The position numbers were made by a program, and so were the translations under genes. Of a stretch of 16,569 nt of DNA, positions 7,195-14,066 are shown one piece after another; the stretch's first letter is position 1; each line of letters starts with the position of its first letter. Source of the DNA: an uncultured Bacilli bacterium (GTDB taxonomy: Bacteria; Bacillota_I; Bacilli_A; RF39; UBA660); NCBI GenBank assembly GCA_934096405.1, contig CAKOLW010000023.1:1-16569 (forward strand). Direction: 5' to 3'. Below the pieces are notes generated by a model that had not been told where the DNA came from, did no database searches, and worked only from the letters and a program-made list of their open reading frames with translations.

Positions 7195-8016
7195 ATGAAA
7201 AGAACATATATAATTCTAAGCACTATAATTTTATCAACCATAACTGCTATAATTACATACTTTGTAACAATTAAACTAATATGGAAAAATGACTCCTATC
7301 AAATAATAAATTTACAAACAATAAATGATGATATAACAGAAAATAAAAGTGATTATAAAATATTTAGAAATTACAACGAATACAAAGAATTCTGTAGTGA
7401 TAATAAAATAGAAGAAAATCTAACTAAAAAAGATTTTAATAGAAATTCGTATGTTCTAGTTATGAGTAACTTTGTAGATAAAGATGATTTTACAATAAAT
7501 AATATAACTATTAATAAAAACACTCTAACAATTGAAGCTAATAAAATAACATCAGATAAAAATATTAACGGAACACTTTTATACTTAATCGCACTAGATA
7601 AAAATGTATTAAATTCTAACATAAAAGTTAAATTAGTAATAGATAAAAAATATCAAATAAATGAAGATGAGACCATAAATCTTAGTGATGAAGTTAAATC
7701 ATGGCTAGACGATACTAGAAAAAATGAGTATATAGTAACAGTTCTAGCACAAACATGGTGTCCTCATTGCAATAATTATAAGCCAACAATAACAGAATTA
7801 TATGATGAATATAAATTTAAATATTATTGGTTTGACTTAAATACTTTAACAAAAACTGATTATAACATTATAACAAATACATATGAATTAAATAATTTTA
7901 AAGGAACACCATATACATTTGTAATAAAAAATGAAGAATTCATTAGTTTTAATTCAGGAAATAGATCTAAAGAAGATACTTTAAACTATCTAAAAGAAAG
8001 TAATGTGATAAAATAA
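7195..8016 (+). CDS. Membrane-anchored thioredoxin-like protein
   Basis: 273 residues. Residues 5-28 are a single N-terminal TM or uncleaved signal. Residues ~35-165 form an extracytoplasmic region I do not recognise, rich in Asn/Asp/Lys with beta-like stretches (YVLVMSNF, TLTIEANKIT). Residues ~170-273 are a thioredoxin-type domain with the redox motif WCPHC (188-192), an FDLNTLT segment, and the cis-proline turn GTPYTFVI (Pro239). WCPHC is nearer to DsbA/DsbE-like CPHC sites than to cytosolic thioredoxin CGPC, so a thiol oxidase or disulfide isomerase role outside the membrane is likely. The ATG comes one base after the rseP stop with only a weak SD, implying translational coupling and a link to envelope quality control. 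The partner supplying or removing electrons is not in this window. Confidence 0.85.
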   Translation: MKRTYIILSTIILSTITAIITYFVTIKLIWKNDSYQIINLQTINDDITENKSDYKIFRNYNEYKEFCSDNKIEENLTKKDFNRNSYVLVMSNFVDKDDFTINNITINKNTLTIEANKITSDKNINGTLLYLIALDKNVLNSNIKVKLVIDKKYQINEDETINLSDEVKSWLDDTRKNEYIVTVLAQTWCPHCNNYKPTITELYDEYKFKYYWFDLNTLTKTDYNIITNTYELNNFKGTPYTFVIKNEEFISFNSGNRSKEDTLNYLKESNVIK

Positions 8017-8027
8017 ATAATCTACAC

Positions 8028-8071
8028 GAACAAAATTTGCTCTTGTTTATTATAAATATATTATATATAAT
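8028..8071 (+). promoter_or_regulatory. Promoter for the 121-residue unknown gene, overlapping a weak hairpin
   Basis: -35 TTGTTT (8043-8048), exactly 17 nt, -10 TATAAT (8066-8071); start near 8078. The -35 is also the right arm of a weak stem, GAACAA (8028-8033)/TTGTTT with one G-U pair, which may partly end the rseP operon. There is no U-tract, so termination here is doubtful. Confidence 0.6.
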
Positions 8072-8098
8072 TTAATTATGATAGAAGGAGTAAAAACA

Positions 8099-8464
8099 AT
8101 GAGTTGTAGTAAAAATAAAGAAATTGTTAATGCTTGTAAGCATTATTATGATATAGTTAATTATGAAATATGTATGGAGGACAAATTAAATCAAAATATT
8201 ATAAATATTTATACTGATTATATATTTAATTTAGATATTATAACAAAAAGAGAAAAAGAAAAATTAGCTGAAATTGATAGAATAGTATTCAAGTTTTTAA
8301 CAGATAAAAGATTTAATAAAGAAATGGTTAAAGAATTATCTAACTTAAGAGTATCTAAATCTATTACAAATTTAAATGAATATGTAATGAATAAAATGGT
8401 AGAATTTTTTGAAAACTATAAAACAGTTTATACAAGAAATATATATATTCCTAGATGGATTTAA
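8099..8464 (+). CDS. Unknown 121-residue protein
   Basis: Not recognised. The protein is mostly helical and hydrophilic, with cysteines clustered at the start (MSCSKNKEIVNACKHYYD, then EICMEDK) and a helical middle (KREKEKLAEIDRIVFKFL). The C-terminus RNIYIPRWI is hydrophobic and aromatic. No signal peptide or TM segment is visible. An in-frame ATG at 8078 would add seven residues, but it falls at the predicted transcription start; ATG 8099 has the SD AGAAGGAG (8083-8090) eight bases upstream, so it is preferred. The gene is a monocistronic unit with its own consensus promoter and a strong terminator, which argues that it is a real gene. Metal binding by the N-terminal cysteines is possible but unproven. 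Confidence 0.7.
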   Translation: MSCSKNKEIVNACKHYYDIVNYEICMEDKLNQNIINIYTDYIFNLDIITKREKEKLAEIDRIVFKFLTDKRFNKEMVKELSNLRVSKSITNLNEYVMNKMVEFFENYKTVYTRNIYIPRWI

Positions 8465-8474
8465 AACAAACTAG

Positions 8475-8503
8475 ATGAATGTGATTTACATTCATTTTTC
8501 TTT
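8475..8503 (+). terminator. Rho-independent terminator that also carries the next -35 box
   Basis: Perfect 8-bp stem ATGAATGT (8475-8482)/ACATTCAT (8488-8495), 5-nt loop, then TTTTTCTTT. The -35 box of the tRNA promoter (8485-8490) spans the loop and right arm. Confidence 0.85.
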
Positions 8504-8513
8504 ATGCTATAAT
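8485..8513 (+). promoter_or_regulatory. Promoter for tRNA-Arg
   Basis: -35 TTTACA (8485-8490), 17-nt spacer, extended -10 TGCTATAAT (8505-8513). The start would be about 8520, so the precursor would have only one or two extra 5' bases. Confidence 0.75.
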
Positions 8514-8521
8514 TTACATAT

Positions 8522-8597
8522 GTTCTCATAGCTCAGCTGGAAGAGCAACCCCCTCCTAAGGGGTAGGTCGGAGGTTCAAATCCTCTTGGGAACACCA
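8522..8597 (+). tRNA. tRNA-Arg (anticodon CCU)
   Basis: A complete 76-nt cloverleaf. Acceptor stem GTTCTCA/TGGGAAC (one G-U), D stem GCTC/GAGC, anticodon stem ACCCC/GGGGT with loop CTCCTAA, so anticodon CCT reads AGG. Variable loop AGGTC, T arm GGAGG-TTCAAAT-CCTCT (one G-U), discriminator A, and an encoded CCA at 8595-8597. The conserved U33 and TTC of the T loop are present. AGG is a rare arginine codon here compared with AGA. Confidence 0.97.
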
Positions 8598-8640
8598 AAT
8601 AATTTTTAAACCTAAATCCCTAAGGTGAAAAGTTTAATAA

Positions 8641-8668
8641 GACTAGGCATTATGTCTAGTTTTATTAT
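8641..8668 (+). terminator. Rho-independent terminator after tRNA-Arg
   Basis: Stem ACTAGGC (8642-8648), loop ATTAT, GTCTAGT (8654-8660) with one internal G-U and an extra outer G-U, then TTTTATTAT. It separates the tRNA unit from the promoter at 8676. The 44 bases between the tRNA and this stem hold only a weak imperfect stem. Confidence 0.8.
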
Positions 8669-8675
8669 ATTAAAA

Positions 8676-8704
8676 TTGACAATTGTATATAAATGTGGTA
8701 CAAT
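8676..8704 (+). promoter_or_regulatory. Consensus sigma-A promoter for the 555-residue coiled-coil protein
   Basis: -35 TTGACA (8676-8681, perfect), 17-nt spacer, -10 TACAAT (8699-8704). Start near 8711. SD AAAGGGGG at 8717-8724, ahead of ATG 8734. The best-matching promoter in the window, suggesting steady, strong expression. Confidence 0.85.
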
Positions 8705-8733
8705 AAAACACAATTTAAAGGGGGAACACACAA

Positions 8734-10401
8734 ATGCAAGATGAATCATTAGAATATAAAAATAAAATAATACAAATAAAAAAGCAATTATCTAGAATAC
8801 AAGAACTAGGAATAGATACTAATAAATATGAAGAAATATTAAATAGTATTTTATCAAGTATTGAAAATGACTTGGATGAATCTAATAGAAAAGAAATATT
8901 TAAAGAAGCATTTGTAAATAAAAGCTATGTAGATGGAATAAGTAAACTAAATAATTTAATGTTTTTATTAGAAGAATATAATACTTACTATAAAGCATTT
9001 AATACTTCTATTTATATTGATTTATCTTTAGAAGAAGAACTAGGACCAGAAAAAATAAATAAGTTTGTTAGTGAAATCCAAAGTACATTAAAAAGCTTAA
9101 AAGCATCTAATCATTTACACTTTAAAGATGAAAAAATGGTATTAGAAAAGGTATATGATGTAACATATAAACTAATTAAAAGAGAACTTATAACTAATGG
9201 TAAAAGTAATCTACTAGAAACAATAAAATTAAATGAAATAGATTCAAGTTTTATAGAAGAATTAATAACTAAAGACATAAAATCATCTAATAAAACTCAA
9301 GAATTAAATAGTAAACTACATGAATTAAAATCTAAAGGATTAGAAAGTAGTTTATTAAATGAAGAATTAATATTACTATTAATAGATAAACCAGAAATAA
9401 CTGATACAGAAAAAATAAGTGAGTTTGAACAATTAAGTAATAACATATATAAAAATGGAGTAAAAATAAAAAATGCTAAAAAATCAACAAGACAAACAGA
9501 AGAAATAATTGAAATGGCTAAAAGTAATCTTAAAGATAGAAGAAAAGATCTAATAAAAGCTAAAATGCTTCAAATGGGACCTTATGTTTTACCATCTTTA
9601 GTAGCGGCTGGAGCAATATTTGGAACTTTAAGTAAAGCAAAAAAAGATTCAATACAGGATTATTATGAAGTTAAAACAAAAACTTATAGTACTTATGATG
9701 AATCAGTTAAAGATAAAGAATTAGCTCATGAATTTAAAGATGGTATTAGTAATAGAGCTACTATTGTAACAGTTAATAAATATTCAACTTGGAAAGAAAA
9801 TAATGGTAGAGAAATAATAAATTATGAAGTTGCTGATATTCCATCAAGAAATATTAAAGATTATGCATTGTTAGATGAAACAAATGGATTAATAAAAACT
9901 GGTAGTGACTTTCAAAATTCTAATGCTTTAAAAAATTCAGAAGTTCCGTATAAAAATAATAAAGAAGTGACAATTGTAAATGTTAGTGAATATACTAATC
10001 CAGTTAAAAAGTTAAATAAGGAATATTACATTTCTAATGCTTTAATTGGTATAACTATGGAATTAATTGGGTTAGCAATTGCTTTAGCAATGGCAAAACT
10101 AATAATGCTTGGAACTTCAATTAAAGAAGAAGTAGAATTCAGAAAAAGTGAAGTTCAAAGATGTAAAAATGGCTTATATAATTTATATAAACAATTAGAA
10201 CAAGAAAGAATTAAATTAAAATTCTTATTAGATAGTAGTGACAAACTAAAGGAAGAATATATAGATTTCTATAATCAAAATAAGGCATTACTATATAGCG
10301 AAAAAGAAACTTTTAATGAAACAATGAAAATTTTAGAAGAACTTGATAAAGTAAAAATTAATGAAAATGAAGTAAAGATAAAAAGAAAGGTTTTGAATTA
10401 A
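8734..10401 (+). CDS. Unknown two-TM coiled-coil membrane protein
   Basis: 555 residues, not recognised. Residues 1-280 are long charged helices (Lys/Glu/Leu/Ile-rich; parts likely coiled coil, such as 231-278). TM1 is about 282-300 (GPYVLPSLVAAGAIFGTLS). Residues 302-435 form a soluble region with Tyr/Ser/Thr-rich beta-like character (YEVKTKTYSTYDES, ATIVTVNKYSTWKENNGREI). TM2 is about 436-460 (ALIGITMELIGLAIALAMAK). Residues 461-555 are again helical and charged. If both charged ends are cytoplasmic, the ~135-residue middle is outside: a sensor-like or scaffold topology, though no HAMP, kinase or signalling domain is visible. A possible role in cell shape or envelope anchoring is conjecture. 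The gene is transcribed alone; its TAA lies in the loop of a terminator-like hairpin. Confidence 0.75.
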   Translation: MQDESLEYKNKIIQIKKQLSRIQELGIDTNKYEEILNSILSSIENDLDESNRKEIFKEAFVNKSYVDGISKLNNLMFLLEEYNTYYKAFNTSIYIDLSLEEELGPEKINKFVSEIQSTLKSLKASNHLHFKDEKMVLEKVYDVTYKLIKRELITNGKSNLLETIKLNEIDSSFIEELITKDIKSSNKTQELNSKLHELKSKGLESSLLNEELILLLIDKPEITDTEKISEFEQLSNNIYKNGVKIKNAKKSTRQTEEIIEMAKSNLKDRRKDLIKAKMLQMGPYVLPSLVAAGAIFGTLSKAKKDSIQDYYEVKTKTYSTYDESVKDKELAHEFKDGISNRATIVTVNKYSTWKENNGREIINYEVADIPSRNIKDYALLDETNGLIKTGSDFQNSNALKNSEVPYKNNKEVTIVNVSEYTNPVKKLNKEYYISNALIGITMELIGLAIALAMAKLIMLGTSIKEEVEFRKSEVQRCKNGLYNLYKQLEQERIKLKFLLDSSDKLKEEYIDFYNQNKALLYSEKETFNETMKILEELDKVKINENEVKIKRKVLN

Positions 10402-10411
10402 ACCTTCTTTT
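10387..10411 (+). terminator. Terminator with the stop codon in its loop and stem
   Basis: Stem AAGGTTT (10387-10393)/AAACCTT (10400-10406), loop TGAATT, followed by CTTTT. The stop codon TAA occupies 10399-10401. The stem is A/T-rich with only two G-C pairs, so it is probably a modest terminator. Confidence 0.5.
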
Positions 10412-10421
10412 AGTATATAAT
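10393..10421 (+). promoter_or_regulatory. Promoter for the five-TM protein/murB operon
   Basis: -35 TTGAAT (10393-10398), 17-nt spacer, -10 TATAAT (10416-10421). The -35 is in the loop of the preceding hairpin. Start about 10428, so the SD AGAGGTG (10428-10434) would be at the mRNA 5' end, just ahead of ATG 10439. Confidence 0.55.
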
Positions 10422-10438
10422 TATATTAGAGGTGTTGT

Positions 10439-11632
10439 ATGGAAGAAAAAAATAATTATTTAAAAGGTTTTATTGGAGGATTAATAGGTGCTATTATATT
10501 TGGAATACCTTGGGTAGTAATGTATGTTTATGGTGGCTATATACTATCTATATTAGCTTTATTAATAGGCTATGGAGCATATAAATTCTATAAATTATTT
10601 GGAGGGAAAACAACTAAAAAAACTGGTTTAATAATATCAATAATATCTATAATAGTAGTAAGTATATTAACTCTTATAGTAATACCTAATTTATTATTAA
10701 TAAAAGATAACTATAAAGCATCTTTTGATAACTTTAAACTATTATATCAAAATAAGGACTTTATATTTAGTCTATTAAAAGATTATGTAATATCATTAGT
10801 ATTTACTATGTTAGGAATAAGTGGTATCATTGCTAAAATAAATAAAGAAGCTTATTTAAAAACAACTGATGAAGAAAAAGAAAAATACTTAGATTTTAAA
10901 ACTAAAGAAGAACAAATAAAAGAATTAGAAAAAATATATAAAAAATATAATGCTACAAGTAAAGAAAATGCTGTACCTAAATCTTTAATATTAGAAGATA
11001 TAATTGCTTTAAATAAAAACAAAATATTTAATGACATGATTGATAAAGGTATACTAATATATAGTTTAAACAAAACATATATGGATTTAGATGCAACTAA
11101 AGATAATAATCGTGCTTTAATGAATTCTAAAAAAAATAAAAATAAAAAAGTACTTGCTACAGTTATAATAACTCTGATAATAGTAGTATGTAGTGTAATA
11201 TTAGGATTATTTATGGTAGATGAACAAAAAGAACAAACTATTAAATTTTATGATTTAAATATGACACTACCAACAACATTTATCTATAATGAAGAAGACT
11301 CAAGTGAAAAATTTAAAGCATATTATAATAACAATGATTCAATAAATTTAATAGGACTACTAACTGATGCAAAAGTAGAAGACTATAAAAATTTATATAT
11401 AGAAATGTTAAGTGAAAACTATAGTATACTTAAAGATGAAGATTTTAATAATGGTTTTAAAGTATACTATAAATCAGAAGCAAACTATTATTATTTAGAT
11501 TACATATATTACATAAATGATGATATATATGCAGTAATATTTGGAAGTAGTGAAAGTGATTTAGATAAACTTACAACTAATACTCAAAAATATATAGATA
11601 CAATATCATTTAATAATACTGAAAGTGTATAA
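10439..11632 (+). CDS. Unknown five-TM membrane protein with extracytoplasmic C-terminal domain
   Basis: 397 residues, not recognised. Hydrophobic segments at about 9-30 (GFIGGLIGAIIFGIPWVVMY), 32-52, 62-88, 111-132 and 238-260. Residues 133-236 are Lys/Glu-rich and helical (KTKEEQIKELEKIYKKY) and likely cytoplasmic. After the last TM, residues 262-397 make a compact, Tyr-rich, probably secreted domain starting EQTIKFYDLNMTLPTTFIYN. That opening resembles small extracellular domains that begin with a statement of a 'basic/hydrophobic beta' type seen in Gram-positive envelope proteins, but I cannot name the family. The N-in topology puts this domain outside. The gene precedes murB by seven bases, suggesting an envelope-related role. 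Confidence 0.72.
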   Translation: MEEKNNYLKGFIGGLIGAIIFGIPWVVMYVYGGYILSILALLIGYGAYKFYKLFGGKTTKKTGLIISIISIIVVSILTLIVIPNLLLIKDNYKASFDNFKLLYQNKDFIFSLLKDYVISLVFTMLGISGIIAKINKEAYLKTTDEEKEKYLDFKTKEEQIKELEKIYKKYNATSKENAVPKSLILEDIIALNKNKIFNDMIDKGILIYSLNKTYMDLDATKDNNRALMNSKKNKNKKVLATVIITLIIVVCSVILGLFMVDEQKEQTIKFYDLNMTLPTTFIYNEEDSSEKFKAYYNNNDSINLIGLLTDAKVEDYKNLYIEMLSENYSILKDEDFNNGFKVYYKSEANYYYLDYIYYINDDIYAVIFGSSESDLDKLTTNTQKYIDTISFNNTESV

Positions 11633-11639
11633 AATTATT

Positions 11640-12518
11640 ATGGAAGAATTTATAAAAGATTATGAATACTATAAAAATGTAGACTTAGTAAATCTAAATA
11701 CATATAAAGTTCATTCTAAATGCGAGTATCTAATATATCCTAAAAAGATAAAAGAACTAATAAATTTAATAAAATACTTAAGAACTAATAATATAAAATT
11801 TATTATATTAGGTAATGGTTCAAACATAGTACTAGCAAGTAATAACTATAATGTAGTTATTAAATTAGATAGATTAAATATAATACTATTCAATAATAAT
11901 ACTATTGAAGCAGAATGTGGCGTAAACTTAGTAAAATTACTTAATTTATGTATAGAAAGAGGACTATCCGGTTTAGAATTTCTAACTAGTATTCCTGGAC
12001 AAGTAGGAGCATCTACAAAAAATAATACAGGTGCATTTAATGAATCAATAAGTGACTATATAACTGAAGTAAAAGTATTAGATGAAAACTATAATATAAT
12101 TACACTCACTAAAGATAAATTAAACTTTAGTTATAGAAATTCAATATTTAAAGAAAATAAAAACTTAATTGTAATAAGTACAACATTTAAGCTAAATGTT
12201 AAATCTAAAGAAGAAATAAAAAATAAAATAATTGAATACAAAACACTAAGACTTAATAACCAACCTTATGATATGCCTAACGCAGGAAGTGTATTTAAAA
12301 ATCCACCTAATAATAAAGCTAGTAAATTAATAGAAAGTTTAAGTTTAAGAGGCTATAACATAGGAGACGCAATGGTAAGTAAAAAGCATGCTAACTTCAT
12401 AGTAAATAAAGATAATGCTACTGGAGAAGATATAATAAATTTAATAAATTATATAAAAGATAAAGTAAAAGAAAAATATAATATAGAATTAGAATTAGAA
12501 CAAGAAATAATTTACTAG
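11640..12518 (+). CDS. murB: UDP-N-acetylenolpyruvoylglucosamine reductase MurB
   Basis: FAD enzyme that uses NADPH to reduce UDP-GlcNAc-enolpyruvate to UDP-MurNAc, the second committed step of peptidoglycan synthesis; its presence shows a cell wall. FAD-binding part: FIILGNGSNIV (54-64) and SGLEFLTSIPGQVGAS (110-125). Catalytic elements: SYRNSIFK (Tyr165/Arg166), the proton-donor serine in NAGSVFKNP (Ser217), and a C-terminal Glu (289) in LELEQEII. The usual GGAxxxNAGA stretch reads GASTKNNTGA. With ATG 11640 the protein has 292 residues, near the B. subtilis type. A GTG at 11625 also fits the frame, but it overlaps the upstream gene and has no SD; neither start has a good SD, so coupling to the upstream gene is likely. 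Confidence 0.96.
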   Translation: MEEFIKDYEYYKNVDLVNLNTYKVHSKCEYLIYPKKIKELINLIKYLRTNNIKFIILGNGSNIVLASNNYNVVIKLDRLNIILFNNNTIEAECGVNLVKLLNLCIERGLSGLEFLTSIPGQVGASTKNNTGAFNESISDYITEVKVLDENYNIITLTKDKLNFSYRNSIFKENKNLIVISTTFKLNVKSKEEIKNKIIEYKTLRLNNQPYDMPNAGSVFKNPPNNKASKLIESLSLRGYNIGDAMVSKKHANFIVNKDNATGEDIINLINYIKDKVKEKYNIELELEQEIIY

Positions 12519-12536
12519 GTATTTTCCTAGTTTTTT
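12514..12536 (+). terminator. Rho-independent terminator over the murB stop codon
   Basis: Stem ACTAGG (12514-12519), loop TATTTT, CCTAGT (12526-12531), then T6. The murB TAG stop (12516-12518) is inside the left arm. The -35 of the next operon starts one base after the T-tract. Confidence 0.85.
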
Positions 12537-12537
12537 C

Positions 12538-12566
12538 TTGACTTAGTAAATACATAGGTATACAAT
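12538..12566 (+). promoter_or_regulatory. Sigma-A promoter of the arsR-type/nifS/iscU operon
   Basis: -35 TTGACT (12538-12543), 17-nt spacer, -10 TACAAT (12561-12566). Start expected near 12573, at the edge of the dyad at 12570. Confidence 0.8.
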
Positions 12567-12569
12567 GAA

Positions 12570-12591
12570 TATGTGAATGGTTATTCACATA
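12570..12591 (+). promoter_or_regulatory. Probable operator for the ArsR-family regulator
   Basis: A perfect 9-bp inverted repeat, TATGTGAAT-GGTT-ATTCACATA, starting next to the predicted transcription start and ending just before the SD AAGGAG (12592-12597). The TGAAn4TTCA-type core matches the 12-2-12 operators known for the SmtB/CzrA/NmtR branch of ArsR repressors. A repressor bound here would block initiation of the operon, including its own gene. Confidence 0.8.
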
Positions 12592-12602
12592 AAGGAGTAG
12601 AT

Positions 12603-12893
12603 ATGAATACAAATGAAATTAATGGATTAAGTGAATTCTTTAAAATATTTTCTGATAATACAAGAATTAAAATACTAAGTACATTACTTGAAAGTGATAA
12701 ATGTGTTAAAGAAATATGTGAGTATGTAAACATGTCTAGTTCTAGTGTTAGTCATCAACTTAGTACTTTAAGAAGTTTGAATCTAGTTAAATGTGAAAAA
12801 TTAGGACAAACAGTAAAGTATAAAATAAGTGATGATCATATTAAAATAATTTTAGAATATGGTCTAGAACATATAAGGGAAGGAGTTTTATGA
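12603..12893 (+). CDS. ArsR/SmtB-family metal-sensing repressor with zinc-type alpha5 site
   Basis: A 96-residue winged-helix repressor. DNTRIKILSTLL (18-29), then KEICEYVNMSSSSVSHQLSTLRSLNLV as the recognition region (shown by pieces CEYVNMSSSS and SHQLSTLRSLN), and a beta-wing KCEKLGQTVKYKIS. The C-terminal helix carries Asp77-x-His79-x10-His90-x2-Glu93, the full ligand set of the inter-subunit alpha5 Zn(II)/Co(II) site known in SmtB and CzrA. The alpha3 region keeps two cysteines (DKCVKEIC) but not the ELCVCD pattern of Cd/Pb sensors. A GTG at 12573 would put the start inside the operator and at the transcription start; ATG 12603 has an SD five bases upstream. ATGA overlap with nifS makes it first gene of a Fe-S cluster operon. 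Probable zinc-responsive autorepressor; the inducer is inferred. Confidence 0.92.
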   Translation: MNTNEINGLSEFFKIFSDNTRIKILSTLLESDKCVKEICEYVNMSSSSVSHQLSTLRSLNLVKCEKLGQTVKYKISDDHIKIILEYGLEHIREGVL

Positions 12894-14065
12894 TATATTT
12901 AGATAATGCAGCAACTACTAGAATAAAAAAAGAAGTATTAGATGAAATGATGCCTTATTTCATAGATAGATTTGAAAATCCTAGTAGTATATATTCTCCA
13001 TCAAGGAGTATAAATAAAGATGTAGAAAACGCAAGAGAAGTAATTGCTAATTCTATAAATGCAGAAAGTAAAGAAATTTACTTTACAAGTGGTGGTAGTG
13101 AGTCTGATAACTGGGCTATTAAAAGTATAGCATCACTTAAAAGTGGAAAGGGTAAACATATAATTACATCTAAAATAGAACATCATGCAGTATTAGAAAC
13201 TTGTAAGTATTTAGAAGGTCTTGGTTATGAAATTACATATTTAAATGTAAATGAAGATGGATTAATTAACTTAGAAGAATTAGAAAGTTCTATTAGAGAA
13301 GATACTATATTAGTTAGTATTATGTCTGCGAATAATGAAATAGGTACTATAGAGCCTATCAAAGAAATAGGTGAGATTTGCAAGAAACATAATGTACTAT
13401 TTCATACAGATGCAGTTCAAGCATATGGTAATATGAAAATAGATGTTAAAGAAATGAATATAGACTTATTAAGTACTAGTGCTCATAAGTTACATGGTCC
13501 TAAGGGAATAGGTTTCTTATACGTTAGAAAAGGTTTAATGATAAGTCCATTAATTCATGGTGGTATGCAAGAAAAAGGTAAAAGAGCCGGTACTACTAAT
13601 GCACCACTTATTATGGGATTTAAAAAAGCAGTAGAACTTAAATTTGAAAATATGGATAAAAATAACGAATACGTTACTAACCTAAGAAATTACTTAATGA
13701 ATAGAATTGAAAATGAAATACCTTATGCTAAACTAAATGGTAGTAAAGAACATAGATTACCAGGTAATGTTAACTTTAGTTTTAGATTTATTGAAGGAGA
13801 AGGTATGCTTTTAAGATTAGATGCTAAAGGAATATGTGCATCAAGTGGAAGTGCATGTACAAGTGGAAGTTTAGATCCAAGTCATGTATTACTTGCGATA
13901 GGATTACCTCATGAAATAGCGCATGGTTCTTTAAGAATAAGTATAAATGAAGAAAATACTAAAGAAGAGATAGACTATTTAGTAGATAACTTAAAAGAAA
14001 TAATTGAATACTTAAGAAATATGAGTCCACTTTATGAAGACTTTATAAAGAAAGAAGGTAAATAA
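12890..14065 (+). CDS. nifS: Cysteine desulfurase, NifS/IscS type
   Basis: PLP enzyme that takes sulfur from L-cysteine as a persulfide for Fe-S cluster (and possibly tRNA thiolation) assembly. YLDNAATTR (3-11), SGGSESDNWAIKS (67-79), KIEHHAVLET (95-104), FHTDAVQAYG (171-180), Lys200 in STSAHKLHGPKG as the PLP lysine, and the catalytic Cys323 in SSGSACTSGSLDPSHVL. The long catalytic loop and the SSGSACTSG form mark a group I (NifS/IscS) enzyme, not SufS. The length of 391 is typical. It overlaps the ArsR gene by ATGA and ends one base before iscU, so the three genes are co-transcribed. The symbol iscS would be equally fair. Confidence 0.96.
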   Translation: MIYLDNAATTRIKKEVLDEMMPYFIDRFENPSSIYSPSRSINKDVENAREVIANSINAESKEIYFTSGGSESDNWAIKSIASLKSGKGKHIITSKIEHHAVLETCKYLEGLGYEITYLNVNEDGLINLEELESSIREDTILVSIMSANNEIGTIEPIKEIGEICKKHNVLFHTDAVQAYGNMKIDVKEMNIDLLSTSAHKLHGPKGIGFLYVRKGLMISPLIHGGMQEKGKRAGTTNAPLIMGFKKAVELKFENMDKNNEYVTNLRNYLMNRIENEIPYAKLNGSKEHRLPGNVNFSFRFIEGEGMLLRLDAKGICASSGSACTSGSLDPSHVLLAIGLPHEIAHGSLRISINEENTKEEIDYLVDNLKEIIEYLRNMSPLYEDFIKKEGK

Positions 14066-14066
14066 T

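Noticed and set aside
8078..8098. ATG that would add seven residues to the unknown 121-residue protein
   Set aside because: It falls at the predicted +1 of transcription with no SD, and the true SD (8083-8090) is inside the extension.
12573..12602. GTG start that would add ten residues to the ArsR protein
   Set aside because: It coincides with the predicted transcription start and lies inside the operator; ATG 12603 has a correctly spaced SD and gives the usual ArsR start.
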